From Mycobacterium sp. 852002-40037_SCH5390672 (GTDB lineage: Bacteria; Actinomycetota; Actinomycetes; Mycobacteriales; Mycobacteriaceae): DNA of 64,000 nt. Both the position numbers and the translations under genes were made by a program. Shown here in pieces: positions 1-8,247 of this stretch. The first letter of the stretch is position 1. The number at the start of each line of letters is the position of its first letter. The notes below the pieces were generated by a model that was given only the letters and a program-made list of their open reading frames with translations, was not told the DNA's origin and ran no database searches. The stretch lies in contig NZ_LZTA01000070.1 in assembly GCF_001665875.1 (NCBI RefSeq), forward strand, positions 62,001 to 126,000, written 5' to 3'.

Positions 1-286
1 AAGCGGCGCCGTCACCGCCGCCAGCACCGGCGCCGAGGCCACCATCAACACCAGCACCGGCCTCGTCACCGCCATCAACGCAGGCACCGTCATCACCGGC
101 CCCGTCACGGCCACCCCCTACGTCTTCCCCGTCGCCCCCGTCGTCTCCAGCTCGTCGAGCGCGTTGGGCGCGGCACCGGCGGCAGGCGTCGTAGGCAGCT
201 CACCAGGCCTGGCGGGAACCGCCGCAATCCAACCCCAGCTCAACGTCGACGCACTTATGGATGCGTTATCGGCCGCTGCCGAATAG
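1..286 (+). CDS. C-terminal end of an Ala/Ser/Thr/Val-rich protein (possibly PE/PPE family), partial
   Basis: The reading frame enters from the left edge (codons start at base 2) and stops at TAG 284-286, giving the last 94 residues. The visible part is low-complexity, rich in Ala, Ser, Thr, Val and Gly, with runs such as SSSSS and AAPAAG, and it ends in a short amphipathic stretch LNVDALMDALSAAAE. No domain can be recognised. The composition fits the variable C-terminal part of a mycobacterial PE/PPE or other exported protein, but the diagnostic N-terminus lies outside the window. It converges on fadE4 with a 25-bp gap. Confidence 0.5.
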   Translation, partial: SGAVTAASTGAEATINTSTGLVTAINAGTVITGPVTATPYVFPVAPVVSSSSSALGAAPAAGVVGSSPGLAGTAAIQPQLNVDALMDALSAAAE

Positions 287-311
287 CGGTCCACGCTGAC
301 CGACTGCCCGG

Positions 312-2012
312 CTACGGCCGCATCTGATAGGCGCCGCTGAGCGGCAGCACGTGGTCCTTCCAAATCTGGTCGTAGCGCGCGGGGTCGTGGGCGGGACGGC
401 GGATCATCCGCAGTGCGAAGCGGGCCTGTTCGTCCGTCGTCGCCGGCTTGTCGGACAGTTCAACGGCGTAGGCGTTGAAGTCGCGGACCAGCACGGCGAA
501 GATCTCGTCGATCAATCCCTCGTCGACGCCCGACAACGCGGCCTCCTCCAGGATGAGTTGGGCGTAGGGCACCGTCGCAAACAATTGACCGACGGCGAAG
601 GCGAAGTCGATGTCCTTCTGCTGCGCGGCATCCGGGGTAGCGCCGGCCAGCATGTCGGCGAGTACGTCGATCTGCGAGCGCAGCAGCGCGACGTTGGGCA
701 GGTGCGCGAAGCTGTCGAACGGCGCGCGCCAGTCTCCGAAGCGCACCTTGCCCAGGCCGCCGGTCGGTCCCTGCGCGAACAGGAAGGTGTCGTCGGCGGC
801 GTCGTCGCGGCGGCCGATCAGCGGCAGCGCGCTGTTGGGGGCGAACAGGAAGTTGGGCATGAACTTGGCGAGCAGCCCGATGTTGATGTGGACGGTGCCC
901 TCCAGCCTTGGTAGCAGGCCGATTTCGCGGGTCATCGCCTCGAAGATGGTGTCCTTCTCCACACCTTTGGCGGCGATGACGTCCCACAGCGCGGTGATGA
1001 CGCGTTCGCCTTCGCTGGTGATCTTCGCCTTGGTGAGCGGGCTGTACAGCAGGTAACGGCGGTCCTCGGTTGACGCGCTGCGCATGTAGTCGCACGCCCG
1101 GGTGGCCACCAGCCGCATCCCGGCCAGCCGGGCGTAGGCGTCGGTGAGCAACCGCCGCACGTGGGTGAAGTCGGTGACGACGGTCCCGTACAGGATGCGG
1201 TTGGACGCGTGGGTGACCGCCTCGTACATCGCGTGGGTACACATGCCGACCGCGCCCCAGCCGAGGTTGTATTTGCAGACGTTGACGGTGTTGAGGGCGG
1301 CGTGGAAGGCCTCGGGACCGCGGTGCAAGATGTCGGCCTCGGTGACCGGGTAGTCGCGCAGCGCGTAGTTGGCGACGAAGTTCTGCGAGTTCACCACGTT
1401 CTTGATCAGGTCGTAGCGATCATGCTGGGAGTCGGCGGCGAAGAACACGTATTCGTCGGTGCCGTCGAACTTGCCGAAGGTGGAGACCATTCGGGCCACG
1501 TTGGCGTTGCCGATGTAGTACTTCTCCCCGGTGGCGGTCCAGCCCCCGCCCGACGAGGGCGTCAGGTTCATGTCGGTCTGGTAGACGTCCGCGCCGTGCG
1601 TCTGCTCCGACAGGCCGAAGGCGAACACCTCGCCGGCCTCGAGCAAGGCGGCGGCCTTGCGCTTGGCGTCCTCGTTGGCGCTCATCCAGATCGGGCCCAG
1701 GCCCAGGGCGGTGACCTGGAACGGGTACCAGTAGTTCAGCCCGTAGAAGCCGACGATCTCGGCGAACGCACTGATCCGGTAGGTGTCCCAGCGGCAGTCG
1801 TCCGCCCCGTAGGCCGACGGGGTCAGCAACGAGGCGAAGATGCGCTCCCGGCCGATGTGGTCCAAAAACTCCGAGTACCACACCCGTTCGTGGTCGTCGG
1901 ACTTCAGCCGGGCCTTGCCCCGGGACTCGAAGAAGTCCACCGTCGAGGCCATGATCTCCCCCGAGCGGCGGTCTGGGTACTGGCGTTGCAAGTGGTTGGG
2001 ATTGAGCAACAT
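312..2012 (-). CDS. fadE4: Acyl-CoA dehydrogenase FadE4
   Basis: FAD-dependent acyl-CoA dehydrogenase of 566 residues, predicted to oxidise an acyl-CoA to the 2-enoyl-CoA in the cytoplasm. The ATG at 2012 (MLLNPNHLQRQYP) gives a length close to M. tuberculosis FadE4 (568 aa). An in-frame extension upstream to 2093 is possible but unlikely. The middle contains the substrate/FAD-binding barrel (FAFGLSEQTHGADVYQTDM, TATGEKYYIGNANVARM), followed by the helical C-terminal domain with an extra tail, as in the long FadE class. It is divergent from php over a 125-bp gap, which probably carries both promoters. The substrate cannot be inferred. Confidence 0.9.
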   Translation of the reverse strand: MLLNPNHLQRQYPDRRSGEIMASTVDFFESRGKARLKSDDHERVWYSEFLDHIGRERIFASLLTPSAYGADDCRWDTYRISAFAEIVGFYGLNYWYPFQVTALGLGPIWMSANEDAKRKAAALLEAGEVFAFGLSEQTHGADVYQTDMNLTPSSGGGWTATGEKYYIGNANVARMVSTFGKFDGTDEYVFFAADSQHDRYDLIKNVVNSQNFVANYALRDYPVTEADILHRGPEAFHAALNTVNVCKYNLGWGAVGMCTHAMYEAVTHASNRILYGTVVTDFTHVRRLLTDAYARLAGMRLVATRACDYMRSASTEDRRYLLYSPLTKAKITSEGERVITALWDVIAAKGVEKDTIFEAMTREIGLLPRLEGTVHINIGLLAKFMPNFLFAPNSALPLIGRRDDAADDTFLFAQGPTGGLGKVRFGDWRAPFDSFAHLPNVALLRSQIDVLADMLAGATPDAAQQKDIDFAFAVGQLFATVPYAQLILEEAALSGVDEGLIDEIFAVLVRDFNAYAVELSDKPATTDEQARFALRMIRRPAHDPARYDQIWKDHVLPLSGAYQMRP

Positions 2013-2137
2013 GGCGTGACTCCCAGCGGGTTCTCGACGAAGACGAGGGTGACGGTACTGCACTGGCGCGCCCGTCGTGGCGCACCGGAACAAAACGACC
2101 CTGTTGGTCAGGTGCCCGTCGCCCTAGCATCAGTGGC

Positions 2138-3118
2138 GTGTCAGAACTCAATACCGCGCGCGGCCCCATCGATACCGCCGATCTCGGCGTGACGCTCATG
2201 CACGAGCACGTGTTCATCATGACCACCGAGATCGCCCAGAACTATCCCGAAGCGTGGGGCGACGAAGAGAAACGGGTGGCCGACGCCATCGCCCGACTCA
2301 ACGAGCTGAAGGCCCGCGGCGTGGACACTATCGTCGACCTCACCGTGATCGGCCTGGGCCGCTACATCCCGCGCATCGCCCGGGTCGCGGCGGCGACGGA
2401 GCTCAATATCGTTGTGGCGACCGGGCTTTACACCTACAACGACATTCCGTTCCGGTTCCATTACGAGGGCCCCGGCGGGATGCTCGGCGGCCCGGAGATC
2501 ATGACCGACATGTTCGTGAAGGACATCGAGGTGGGCATCGCCGACACCGGCGTCAAGGCCGGCATCCTCAAGTGCGCCACCGACGAGCCCGGCATCACCC
2601 CCGGCGTCGAGCGGGTGCTGCGCGCCGTCGCCCAGGCGCACAAACGCACCGGCGTGCCAATCTCCACGCACACCCACGCCGGGCTGCGGCGCGGCCTCGA
2701 GCAGCAACGCATCTTCGAAGAAGAAGGCGTCGACCTGACCCGGGTGGTCATCGGACATTCCGGCGACAGCACCGACATCGGCTACCTGGAGGAACTCATC
2801 GCCGCGGGTTCGTATCTGGGGATGGACCGCTTCGGACTCGACGTGATCTCGCCGTTCGAGGAGCGGGTCAGGATCGTGGCGGAGATGTGCGAGCGCGGGC
2901 ACGCCGACAAGATGGTGCTCTCACACGACGCGAACTGCTATTTCGACGCGCTCCCCGAAGAGCTGGTGCCGCAGATGGCCCCGAACTGGCACTACCTGCA
3001 CATCCACAACGACGTGATCCCCGCGCTCAAGGAGCGGGGCGTCACCGACGAGCAACTGCACACCATGCTGGTGGACAACCCGCGCCGCATCTTCGAGCGC
3101 CAGGGCTCGTATGAGTGA
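2138..3118 (+). CDS. php: Phosphotriesterase-like lactonase (Php)
   Basis: Metal-dependent hydrolase of the phosphotriesterase family (326 aa), amidohydrolase TIM-barrel fold. Mycobacterial homologues (Rv0230c, PPH) have lactonase plus weak phosphotriesterase activity. The binuclear metal ligands are visible in order: HEH in LMHEHVFI, the lysine to be carboxylated in GILKCATDEPG, His in STHTHAG, His in VIGHSGD and Asp in LSHDANCY. The start is GTG at 2138. The last 8 bases overlap the next gene (ATGAGTGA), so the two are translationally coupled, suggesting that a lactone or ester product feeds the CoA ligase. That pathway link is inference. Confidence 0.92.
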   Translation: MSELNTARGPIDTADLGVTLMHEHVFIMTTEIAQNYPEAWGDEEKRVADAIARLNELKARGVDTIVDLTVIGLGRYIPRIARVAAATELNIVVATGLYTYNDIPFRFHYEGPGGMLGGPEIMTDMFVKDIEVGIADTGVKAGILKCATDEPGITPGVERVLRAVAQAHKRTGVPISTHTHAGLRRGLEQQRIFEEEGVDLTRVVIGHSGDSTDIGYLEELIAAGSYLGMDRFGLDVISPFEERVRIVAEMCERGHADKMVLSHDANCYFDALPEELVPQMAPNWHYLHIHNDVIPALKERGVTDEQLHTMLVDNPRRIFERQGSYE

Positions 3119-4583
3119 GCCGATCCCTCCGATCGGCACGCAGATTTCGGCGCTGGCCGAACTCGCTCCCGACGAGCCGGCGGTCACCTGCGACGGGGTG
3201 ACCCTCACCCGCGCCCAGCTCGACCGCTCAACGAACCGGCTGGCGCGCGCCTACGCCGAGCTTGGTGTGGGCGTCGGCGACTACGTGACCATGGTGCTGG
3301 CCAACTCGGTCGAGTGGATCCAGGCCGCGGTGGCGTGCTGGAAGCTGGGCGCGGTGCCGCAGCCGTTATCCGCACGGTTGCCCGACGCCGAGTTAGCCGG
3401 CCTGGTGGAGTTGCGGCCACCCGCCCTGCTGGTGGGTCGCGAGCACGTTGGAATAGCCTCGCTGCCAACCGGTTTCGCGCCCGACCCGGCATTGTCGGAC
3501 GCCGCGCTGCCTGAGGCGGTGTCGCCGATCTGGAAGGCAATGGGATCCGGCGGCAGCACCGGCAGGCCCAAGCTGATCGAATCCGGCGGCGACAGCCGAA
3601 TACCGTCGGCGATCGGTTATCCACTGGGCGCGCAGGAGGGCGACACCACCTTGGTGCCGATTCCGCTCTCCCACAACACCGGCTTCACGACGGCGACGAT
3701 CGCCTTGCTCATGCGTCACCACCTGGTGCTGATGAGCCGGTTCGACCCCGAGCGCTTTCTCCGGCTGATCGCCGACCATCGCGTCCAGTTCCTGACGACA
3801 GTGCCGACGATCATGCAGCGGGTGTTGCCGGTCTACCACGCAGACCCGGGCTCCTACGACCTCTCGTCGGTTCGGCGGTTCTGGCACATGGGGGCGCCGT
3901 GCCCGCCCGCCGTCAAGCAGGCCTGGATCGACCTGCTCGGCCCCGAGAAAGTCTGGGAACTCTACGGCGGCACCGAATTACAGGCGCTGACGTTCATCTC
4001 CGGGGACCAATGGCTGGCGCACCGCGGGTCGGTCGGCATCGTGGTGGCCGGCGAGATGAAGGTGCTCGATGACGACGGCAACCCCTGCCCGCCCGGCGTG
4101 ATCGGCGAGATCTACATGCGGCCCGGATCGAACAGCGCGCCCACCTATCGCTACGTCGGCGCGACGGCGAAAAGCCGCGACGGCTGGGATTCGCTGGGCG
4201 ACCTCGGCTACTTCGACGCCGACGGGTTCCTCTACATCTCCGACCGCCGGGTCGACATGTTCACCGTCGGTGGCCGCAACGTCTACCCCGCCGAGATCGA
4301 GAACGCGCTGTCGGCGCACCCGGACGTGTTGTCCTGCTTGGTCGTCGGCGTGCCCCACGACGATCTCGGCCAGGTGCCGTACGCGCTCGTGCATCCGGTC
4401 GACGGGTCGGCGCTGGATTCTGTTGGCGTGCAGTCATTTCTGCGCGAACAGCTGGCGGGTTACAAGGTGCCCCATACCGTCGAATTCGTCGACACCCCAT
4501 TGCGCGACGACGCCGGCAAGGCCCGCCGATCGGCGGTGCGGGAACAGGTCCTGGAGCGGCTGGCGGCCGCGGAGGCCAGCTGA
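3111..4583 (+). CDS. AMP-forming acyl/aryl-CoA ligase
   Basis: ANL-superfamily adenylate-forming ligase, 490 aa, expected to make an acyl-CoA from a carboxylic acid, ATP and CoA. Motifs: an atypical phosphate-binding loop MGSGGSTGRPKLIES where most relatives have SGTTGxPKG; ELYGGTE; GDLGYFDADGFLYISDRR; the hinge followed by GGRNVYPAEIENAL; and a C-terminal catalytic-lysine region DDAGKARRSAV. It resembles short-chain or bile-acid-type CoA ligases rather than long-chain FadD proteins. It starts inside the php stop region (8-bp overlap) and is the last gene of that pair. I know no equivalent at this place in M. tuberculosis. Confidence 0.85.
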   Translation: MSEPIPPIGTQISALAELAPDEPAVTCDGVTLTRAQLDRSTNRLARAYAELGVGVGDYVTMVLANSVEWIQAAVACWKLGAVPQPLSARLPDAELAGLVELRPPALLVGREHVGIASLPTGFAPDPALSDAALPEAVSPIWKAMGSGGSTGRPKLIESGGDSRIPSAIGYPLGAQEGDTTLVPIPLSHNTGFTTATIALLMRHHLVLMSRFDPERFLRLIADHRVQFLTTVPTIMQRVLPVYHADPGSYDLSSVRRFWHMGAPCPPAVKQAWIDLLGPEKVWELYGGTELQALTFISGDQWLAHRGSVGIVVAGEMKVLDDDGNPCPPGVIGEIYMRPGSNSAPTYRYVGATAKSRDGWDSLGDLGYFDADGFLYISDRRVDMFTVGGRNVYPAEIENALSAHPDVLSCLVVGVPHDDLGQVPYALVHPVDGSALDSVGVQSFLREQLAGYKVPHTVEFVDTPLRDDAGKARRSAVREQVLERLAAAEAS

Positions 4584-5113
4584 CCACGGCTAGGGCGTAC
4601 CAGCGCTAGGCGATGACGGCAGCGGCGGCGCCCCCTGCGTTCACGCGACGCGGCCAACTGGCCAATGGCCTAGGCGAACAGCGCTTGTCCATCGGACAGT
4701 TTGTGCGGCAACAATATTGACATATTTCTACGCGGCTACGCTCCAAATAGTCCCGCCTCCACACGCGCATCCGCACTGGCTTGGTGAAACCAACATCGAA
4801 GAATGGGAAGAAGGCCCGGCCGGCAGCCACTGAATCCTTTTTCGTGCCGAGCGAAATGGGCTCCCCGGCAAGATGACCACTCTTCTACTGCTGCTCTACC
4901 ACCACGCCGTGCACTGCGATCCGGTTGTGACCCACTGACTATTAATCCCCGGATCCAGCCTCGAAGCCAACGCTTCGGTTAACGGTCGCCGAAGGCGACC
5001 GGGCCCACTGCATCCTGAACCATCGTTTTCGAGACACGGCTCCGTTGGGCCGGTGGAATTAGCGCAGCAGCCAACAGCTTCTGGCCATTACCATTTTGCT
5101 TGAGGGTGAAAGC
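4584..5113. other. 530-bp non-coding gap, lower GC
   Basis: No convincing gene is seen. The stretch is visibly poorer in GC than its surroundings (for example caacaatattgacatatt near 4710). It contains a perfect 7-bp hairpin GGTCGCC-GAA-GGCGACC at 4984-5000 without a T-run, and only very short ORFs without ribosome-binding sites. It may hold the promoter of the small gene that follows, or be decayed sequence replacing Rv0229c. Confidence 0.5.
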
Positions 5114-5536
5114 ATGGTGCATATGAGCGTGATCTATGCCGAACTGGCCGAGAAGTTGCACTTCGGCGATGATGCGGTGTTGTTGGCCATGGACGATGCC
5201 GGGGTAAGTGAAGTGCTGGCTGCGGTGACCCAGGCCGCGCAGCAGGGTTCGGCTCGACTGGACCACGGTGCGACGATTCACCAGTTCCTCATCGAGCCTG
5301 GCGCAGCCGAGGTTGAGTTCCATGAAGGCCGCGTGGTGTGGCGGCTCGACGCCGCCAAGGCCGAAGAAATTGGCGCATTGCTGGGCTCCATGATCGGGTC
5401 TGGAATTCCCGAGGGCCACCACTATGTGGATATCTCCAAGCCTGCAGACATGCTCGTCCTCTCGCGAAACGAGTACCCCCTGAGCCTGCTACCTCCCGAC
5501 GCCGTATACCCGCCACCCGCCCGAACTGCAGATTGA
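5114..5536 (+). CDS. Unrecognised conserved-looking protein, 140 aa
   Basis: I do not recognise this protein. The start is ATG 5114, preceded by GAGGG with a 7-base spacer; an upstream TTG at 5096 and a downstream ATG at 5123 are alternatives. It is acidic, soluble-looking and without transmembrane segments or a signal peptide. The N-terminal half is helical (MDDAGVSEVLAAVTQAAQ), the middle looks like a beta segment (AEVEFHEGRVVWRLDAAKAEE), and the tail is proline-rich (PLSLLPPDAVYPPPAR). The base composition is lower in GC than its neighbours. It stands alone between a ligase and a convergent acyltransferase, so context gives no function. Confidence 0.7.
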   Translation: MVHMSVIYAELAEKLHFGDDAVLLAMDDAGVSEVLAAVTQAAQQGSARLDHGATIHQFLIEPGAAEVEFHEGRVVWRLDAAKAEEIGALLGSMIGSGIPEGHHYVDISKPADMLVLSRNEYPLSLLPPDAVYPPPARTAD

Positions 5537-5559
5537 CTCCGGCGCCCACCCGGAGACTG

Positions 5560-6759
5560 CTAGGGCGCGATCGCGTCCGCCTCGGCGTCGACGACCCGAG
5601 GCGTTTCGCCCCGCTTCTCGCGTTTCTCCCAGCGGCGCAAGACTTCTCGGCAGGGCGACTCGACCAGCGCGTAGCTGACGGCGGCGATCGCGAAACCGAA
5701 GATCAGCGTCAACACCAACACCGTGGGCATGCGGCCGGTGAACGGGAACGTCCCGAGCACCGGGAACACCATGGCCAGCGCCGCCAGGTGCCATACGAAC
5801 AGTCCGTAGGACCAGCGCCCCAGGGTCACCATGGCGGTGGTCCCCAGGATGCGATGCGGGGTCTGCGCCCGGTCCAACACCAGCGGGGCGACGAGCGCGA
5901 AGGCCACCAGCGAACCCATCGCGGTCTTCACCGCGAACTGCGCCGGGGTTCCGGGCACCAGACCCTCCGGACCGGCCAGCGGCGACGCCGCGATCAGGTA
6001 GGCGACCACCGCGACCGCGGCCATCACCAGGCGTTGGCGCGCGATGCGGTGCGGCAATCCGATCCCGCTGTGCACCCACTCGGCCAGCAGCATGCCGGCG
6101 GCGAACCAGGAGAAGAATGCCGGCGGCCAGTTCAGGGGGTTGATGCCCGAGGCGGAGTCATCCCCGAAGAGCGGTACCCAGCCCCAAGCCCAGCTCAGCG
6201 CCCCCAGCGCGGCGATCGCCGGCACCCGGGCGGCCACCGGCAGGCGGCGGGCCAGCAGCGCGAGAATCGGCAGCGCCACATAGAAGCTGACCTCGACGGA
6301 CAGGCTCCACATCTGGGTCAGCCCGCCGGTCAGCGTCAGCGGCACATAAATCTGGGTGAGCGTCAGGTTGGCCAGCCACACCGTCAGGCTGGCGTGGTCG
6401 GCGTCGGGCAACAGGGCCAGGATCACGACGACGGCGACCACATAGGCGGGCATGATGCGGACCACCCTGGACCGCAGGTAGTGGCCGGTGGCCGGGCGCG
6501 GCCCGAGATCCCGTGCCGCCGCGGCATGTCCACGCCACAACAGAAATCCCGACAATGCGAAGAACACGGCCACCGCGAGGTCGAAGCGGCCGAACAGCCT
6601 GCCGGTGGCGCCACTGGAGTGCCCGGTCTGGAAGGCGACGTGCGTGACCACCACGCCGATGGCCGCGCATGCGCGCATGCCTTCCACGGCCGGCAGGAAG
6701 CTGCGGACCCCGCCCACCCGCTGGTCATCGCTCACCACCACAGTTTGCCTGTGCGGCAT
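5560..6759 (-). CDS. Acyltransferase family 3 membrane protein (Rv0228-like)
   Basis: Integral-membrane O-acyltransferase of the acyltransferase-3/OafA-like family, about 399 aa with about 10 hydrophobic helices. The N-terminal signature is visible: FLPAVEGMRACAAIGVVVTH contains the (E)GxRAxA element followed by the TM-embedded His, then FFALSGFLLWRGH. Such enzymes acylate envelope glycans or lipids using cytoplasmic acyl donors. The start is uncertain: ATG 6759 (MPHRQTVVV) is used, while ATG 6804 or a GTG inside TVVVSDDQ are also possible. It sits next to DUF3068, polytopic-protein, glycosyltransferase and methyltransferase genes, an arrangement shared with M. tuberculosis Rv0224c-Rv0228 and consistent with a lipoglycan or glycolipid role. 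Confidence 0.85.
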   Translation of the reverse strand: MPHRQTVVVSDDQRVGGVRSFLPAVEGMRACAAIGVVVTHVAFQTGHSSGATGRLFGRFDLAVAVFFALSGFLLWRGHAAAARDLGPRPATGHYLRSRVVRIMPAYVVAVVVILALLPDADHASLTVWLANLTLTQIYVPLTLTGGLTQMWSLSVEVSFYVALPILALLARRLPVAARVPAIAALGALSWAWGWVPLFGDDSASGINPLNWPPAFFSWFAAGMLLAEWVHSGIGLPHRIARQRLVMAAVAVVAYLIAASPLAGPEGLVPGTPAQFAVKTAMGSLVAFALVAPLVLDRAQTPHRILGTTAMVTLGRWSYGLFVWHLAALAMVFPVLGTFPFTGRMPTVLVLTLIFGFAIAAVSYALVESPCREVLRRWEKREKRGETPRVVDAEADAIAP

Positions 6760-6921
6760 TGCCGGACGAATGGGTACACCCGGAGGACCCGTCCGCGGGA
6801 CCAACAGGTTCGTAAGCCACCGCCTTAGCTTGTGCTGTTAGGGTCAAACGAGTTTGCCCCGGGCTGCTGCTCGGGTCGGGTCGCGGCTGATGAGGCAAGA
6901 AAATGAGGAGGGCACAGCGAC

Positions 6922-8226
6922 GTGAACCGAGCAGTCATGTTGCGGTTCGCCGCATGCGGGATCATCGGACTCGGAGCTGCCCTGCTGATCGCCGCACTGC
7001 TTTTGACGACGTACACCACCAGCAGGATCACCAAGGTCCCCCTCAACATCGACGCCACGTTGATCGGTGACGGCACCGGTACCGCACTGGACTCCGCGTC
7101 GCTGTCGACCGACCACGTCGTCGTCAACCAGAATGTGCCGCTGGTCTCCCAGCAGCAGATCAGCGTCGAGTCGCCCGCCAACTCCGACGTGGTCACGCTT
7201 CAGGTCGGAAGTTCGTTGCGGCGCACCGACAAGCAGAAGGACAGCGGGCTGCTGCTGGCGATCGTCGACACCGTCACGCTCAACCGCAAGACCGCGCTCG
7301 CCGTCTCCGACGACACCCACGCCGGCGGCTCGGTCCAGAAGCCGCGCGCCGTCAGCGACGAGAACCCGCCCACCGCGATGCCGCTGCGGCACGACGGGCT
7401 GTCCTACCGGTTCCCGTTCCACACCGAGAAGAAGACGTATCCCTATTTCGACCCGATCGCGCAGAAGGCGTTCGACGTCAATTACGACGCCCAGGAAGAC
7501 GTCAACGGGCTGACCACGTACAAGTTCACCCAGAACGTCGGCTACAACGCAGACGGCAAGCTGGTGGCCCCGGTGGCCTACCCGTCGCTGTTAGCCGGCG
7601 CCGAGGACGCCAAGCAGACCACGTCGGCGTCGATGTGGGGCATCCAGGGCGGTGATCCGAACGAACAGATCACCATGACCCGCTACTACGCGGCGCAGCG
7701 CACATTCTGGGTGGACCCGGTATCGGGCACCATCGTCAAACAGACCGAACACGCCGACCACTACTTCGCCCGGGATCCGCTCAAGCCCGAGCTCACAGTG
7801 GCCGACTACAAGGTCACCTCGAACGAAGACACCGTCGAATCCCAGGTCAACGCCGCCCGCGATGAGCGCGACCGGCTGGCGCTGTGGTCGCGGGTGCTGC
7901 CGATCACGTTCACCGCGGTCGGCTTGATCGCGCTGATCGGCGGCGGTCTGCTCGCCTCGTTCAGTCTGCGCAGCGAGAGCGCGTTGACCGACCCCGGCCT
8001 GGACCGGGGCGACCAGGACTTCTTCGGCCGCAGCGGCCTCGAAGAACCGGTGCCCGGCGCCGAAGCCGAGACCGAGAAACTGCCCACCCAGCGTCCCGAG
8101 GCGCGCCAGGAGTCCGGTCCGCCGGGCTCCGAGCCGCCGGGTTCACCCGGCTCACCCCGTCCGGATGAGCCCACCGAGGCGGGGCCGACCGAGTCGAATC
8201 CGCCCGGCCCGCACGACCGGGAATAG
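6922..8226 (+). CDS. DUF3068/PorA-type membrane protein (Rv0227c-like)
   Basis: Envelope protein of 434 aa starting at GTG 6922. An N-terminal transmembrane helix (FAACGIIGLGAALLIAALLL) anchors a large extracytoplasmic domain (about residues 30-320) that ends in a second helix (VLPITFTAVGLIALIGGGLL). A Pro/Glu/Ser-rich cytoplasmic tail of about 75 residues follows (EKLPTQRPEAR ... PGSEPPGSPGSP). From memory, actinobacterial DUF3068 homologues have been implicated in lipomannan/lipoarabinomannan synthesis; nothing in the sequence shows the chemistry. Only 21 bp separate it from the next gene, so the two probably form an operon. Confidence 0.85.
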   Translation: MNRAVMLRFAACGIIGLGAALLIAALLLTTYTTSRITKVPLNIDATLIGDGTGTALDSASLSTDHVVVNQNVPLVSQQQISVESPANSDVVTLQVGSSLRRTDKQKDSGLLLAIVDTVTLNRKTALAVSDDTHAGGSVQKPRAVSDENPPTAMPLRHDGLSYRFPFHTEKKTYPYFDPIAQKAFDVNYDAQEDVNGLTTYKFTQNVGYNADGKLVAPVAYPSLLAGAEDAKQTTSASMWGIQGGDPNEQITMTRYYAAQRTFWVDPVSGTIVKQTEHADHYFARDPLKPELTVADYKVTSNEDTVESQVNAARDERDRLALWSRVLPITFTAVGLIALIGGGLLASFSLRSESALTDPGLDRGDQDFFGRSGLEEPVPGAEAETEKLPTQRPEARQESGPPGSEPPGSPGSPRPDEPTEAGPTESNPPGPHDRE

Positions 8227-8247
8227 CCCGGTCCGGATGCGTTAACC

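Noticed and set aside
1161..2192. Plus-strand frame of 343 codons across fadE4
   Set aside because: Antisense shadow of fadE4 running through the promoter gap into the php start; no motif.
4606..4830. Minus-strand frame of 74 codons with CQYCCRTNC
   Set aside because: The cysteine cluster is tempting, but there is no RBS, no family and an unlikely composition in a low-GC non-coding gap.
4873..4938. 21-codon ORF starting MTTLLLLLYHH in the 4.6-5.1 kb gap
   Set aside because: No ribosome-binding site, no coupling to a neighbour and nothing recognisable; it could be chance.
4984..5000. Hairpin GGTCGCC-GAA-GGCGACC as a terminator
   Set aside because: It lies about 400 bp after the nearest upstream gene and has no T-run, so its role cannot be supported.
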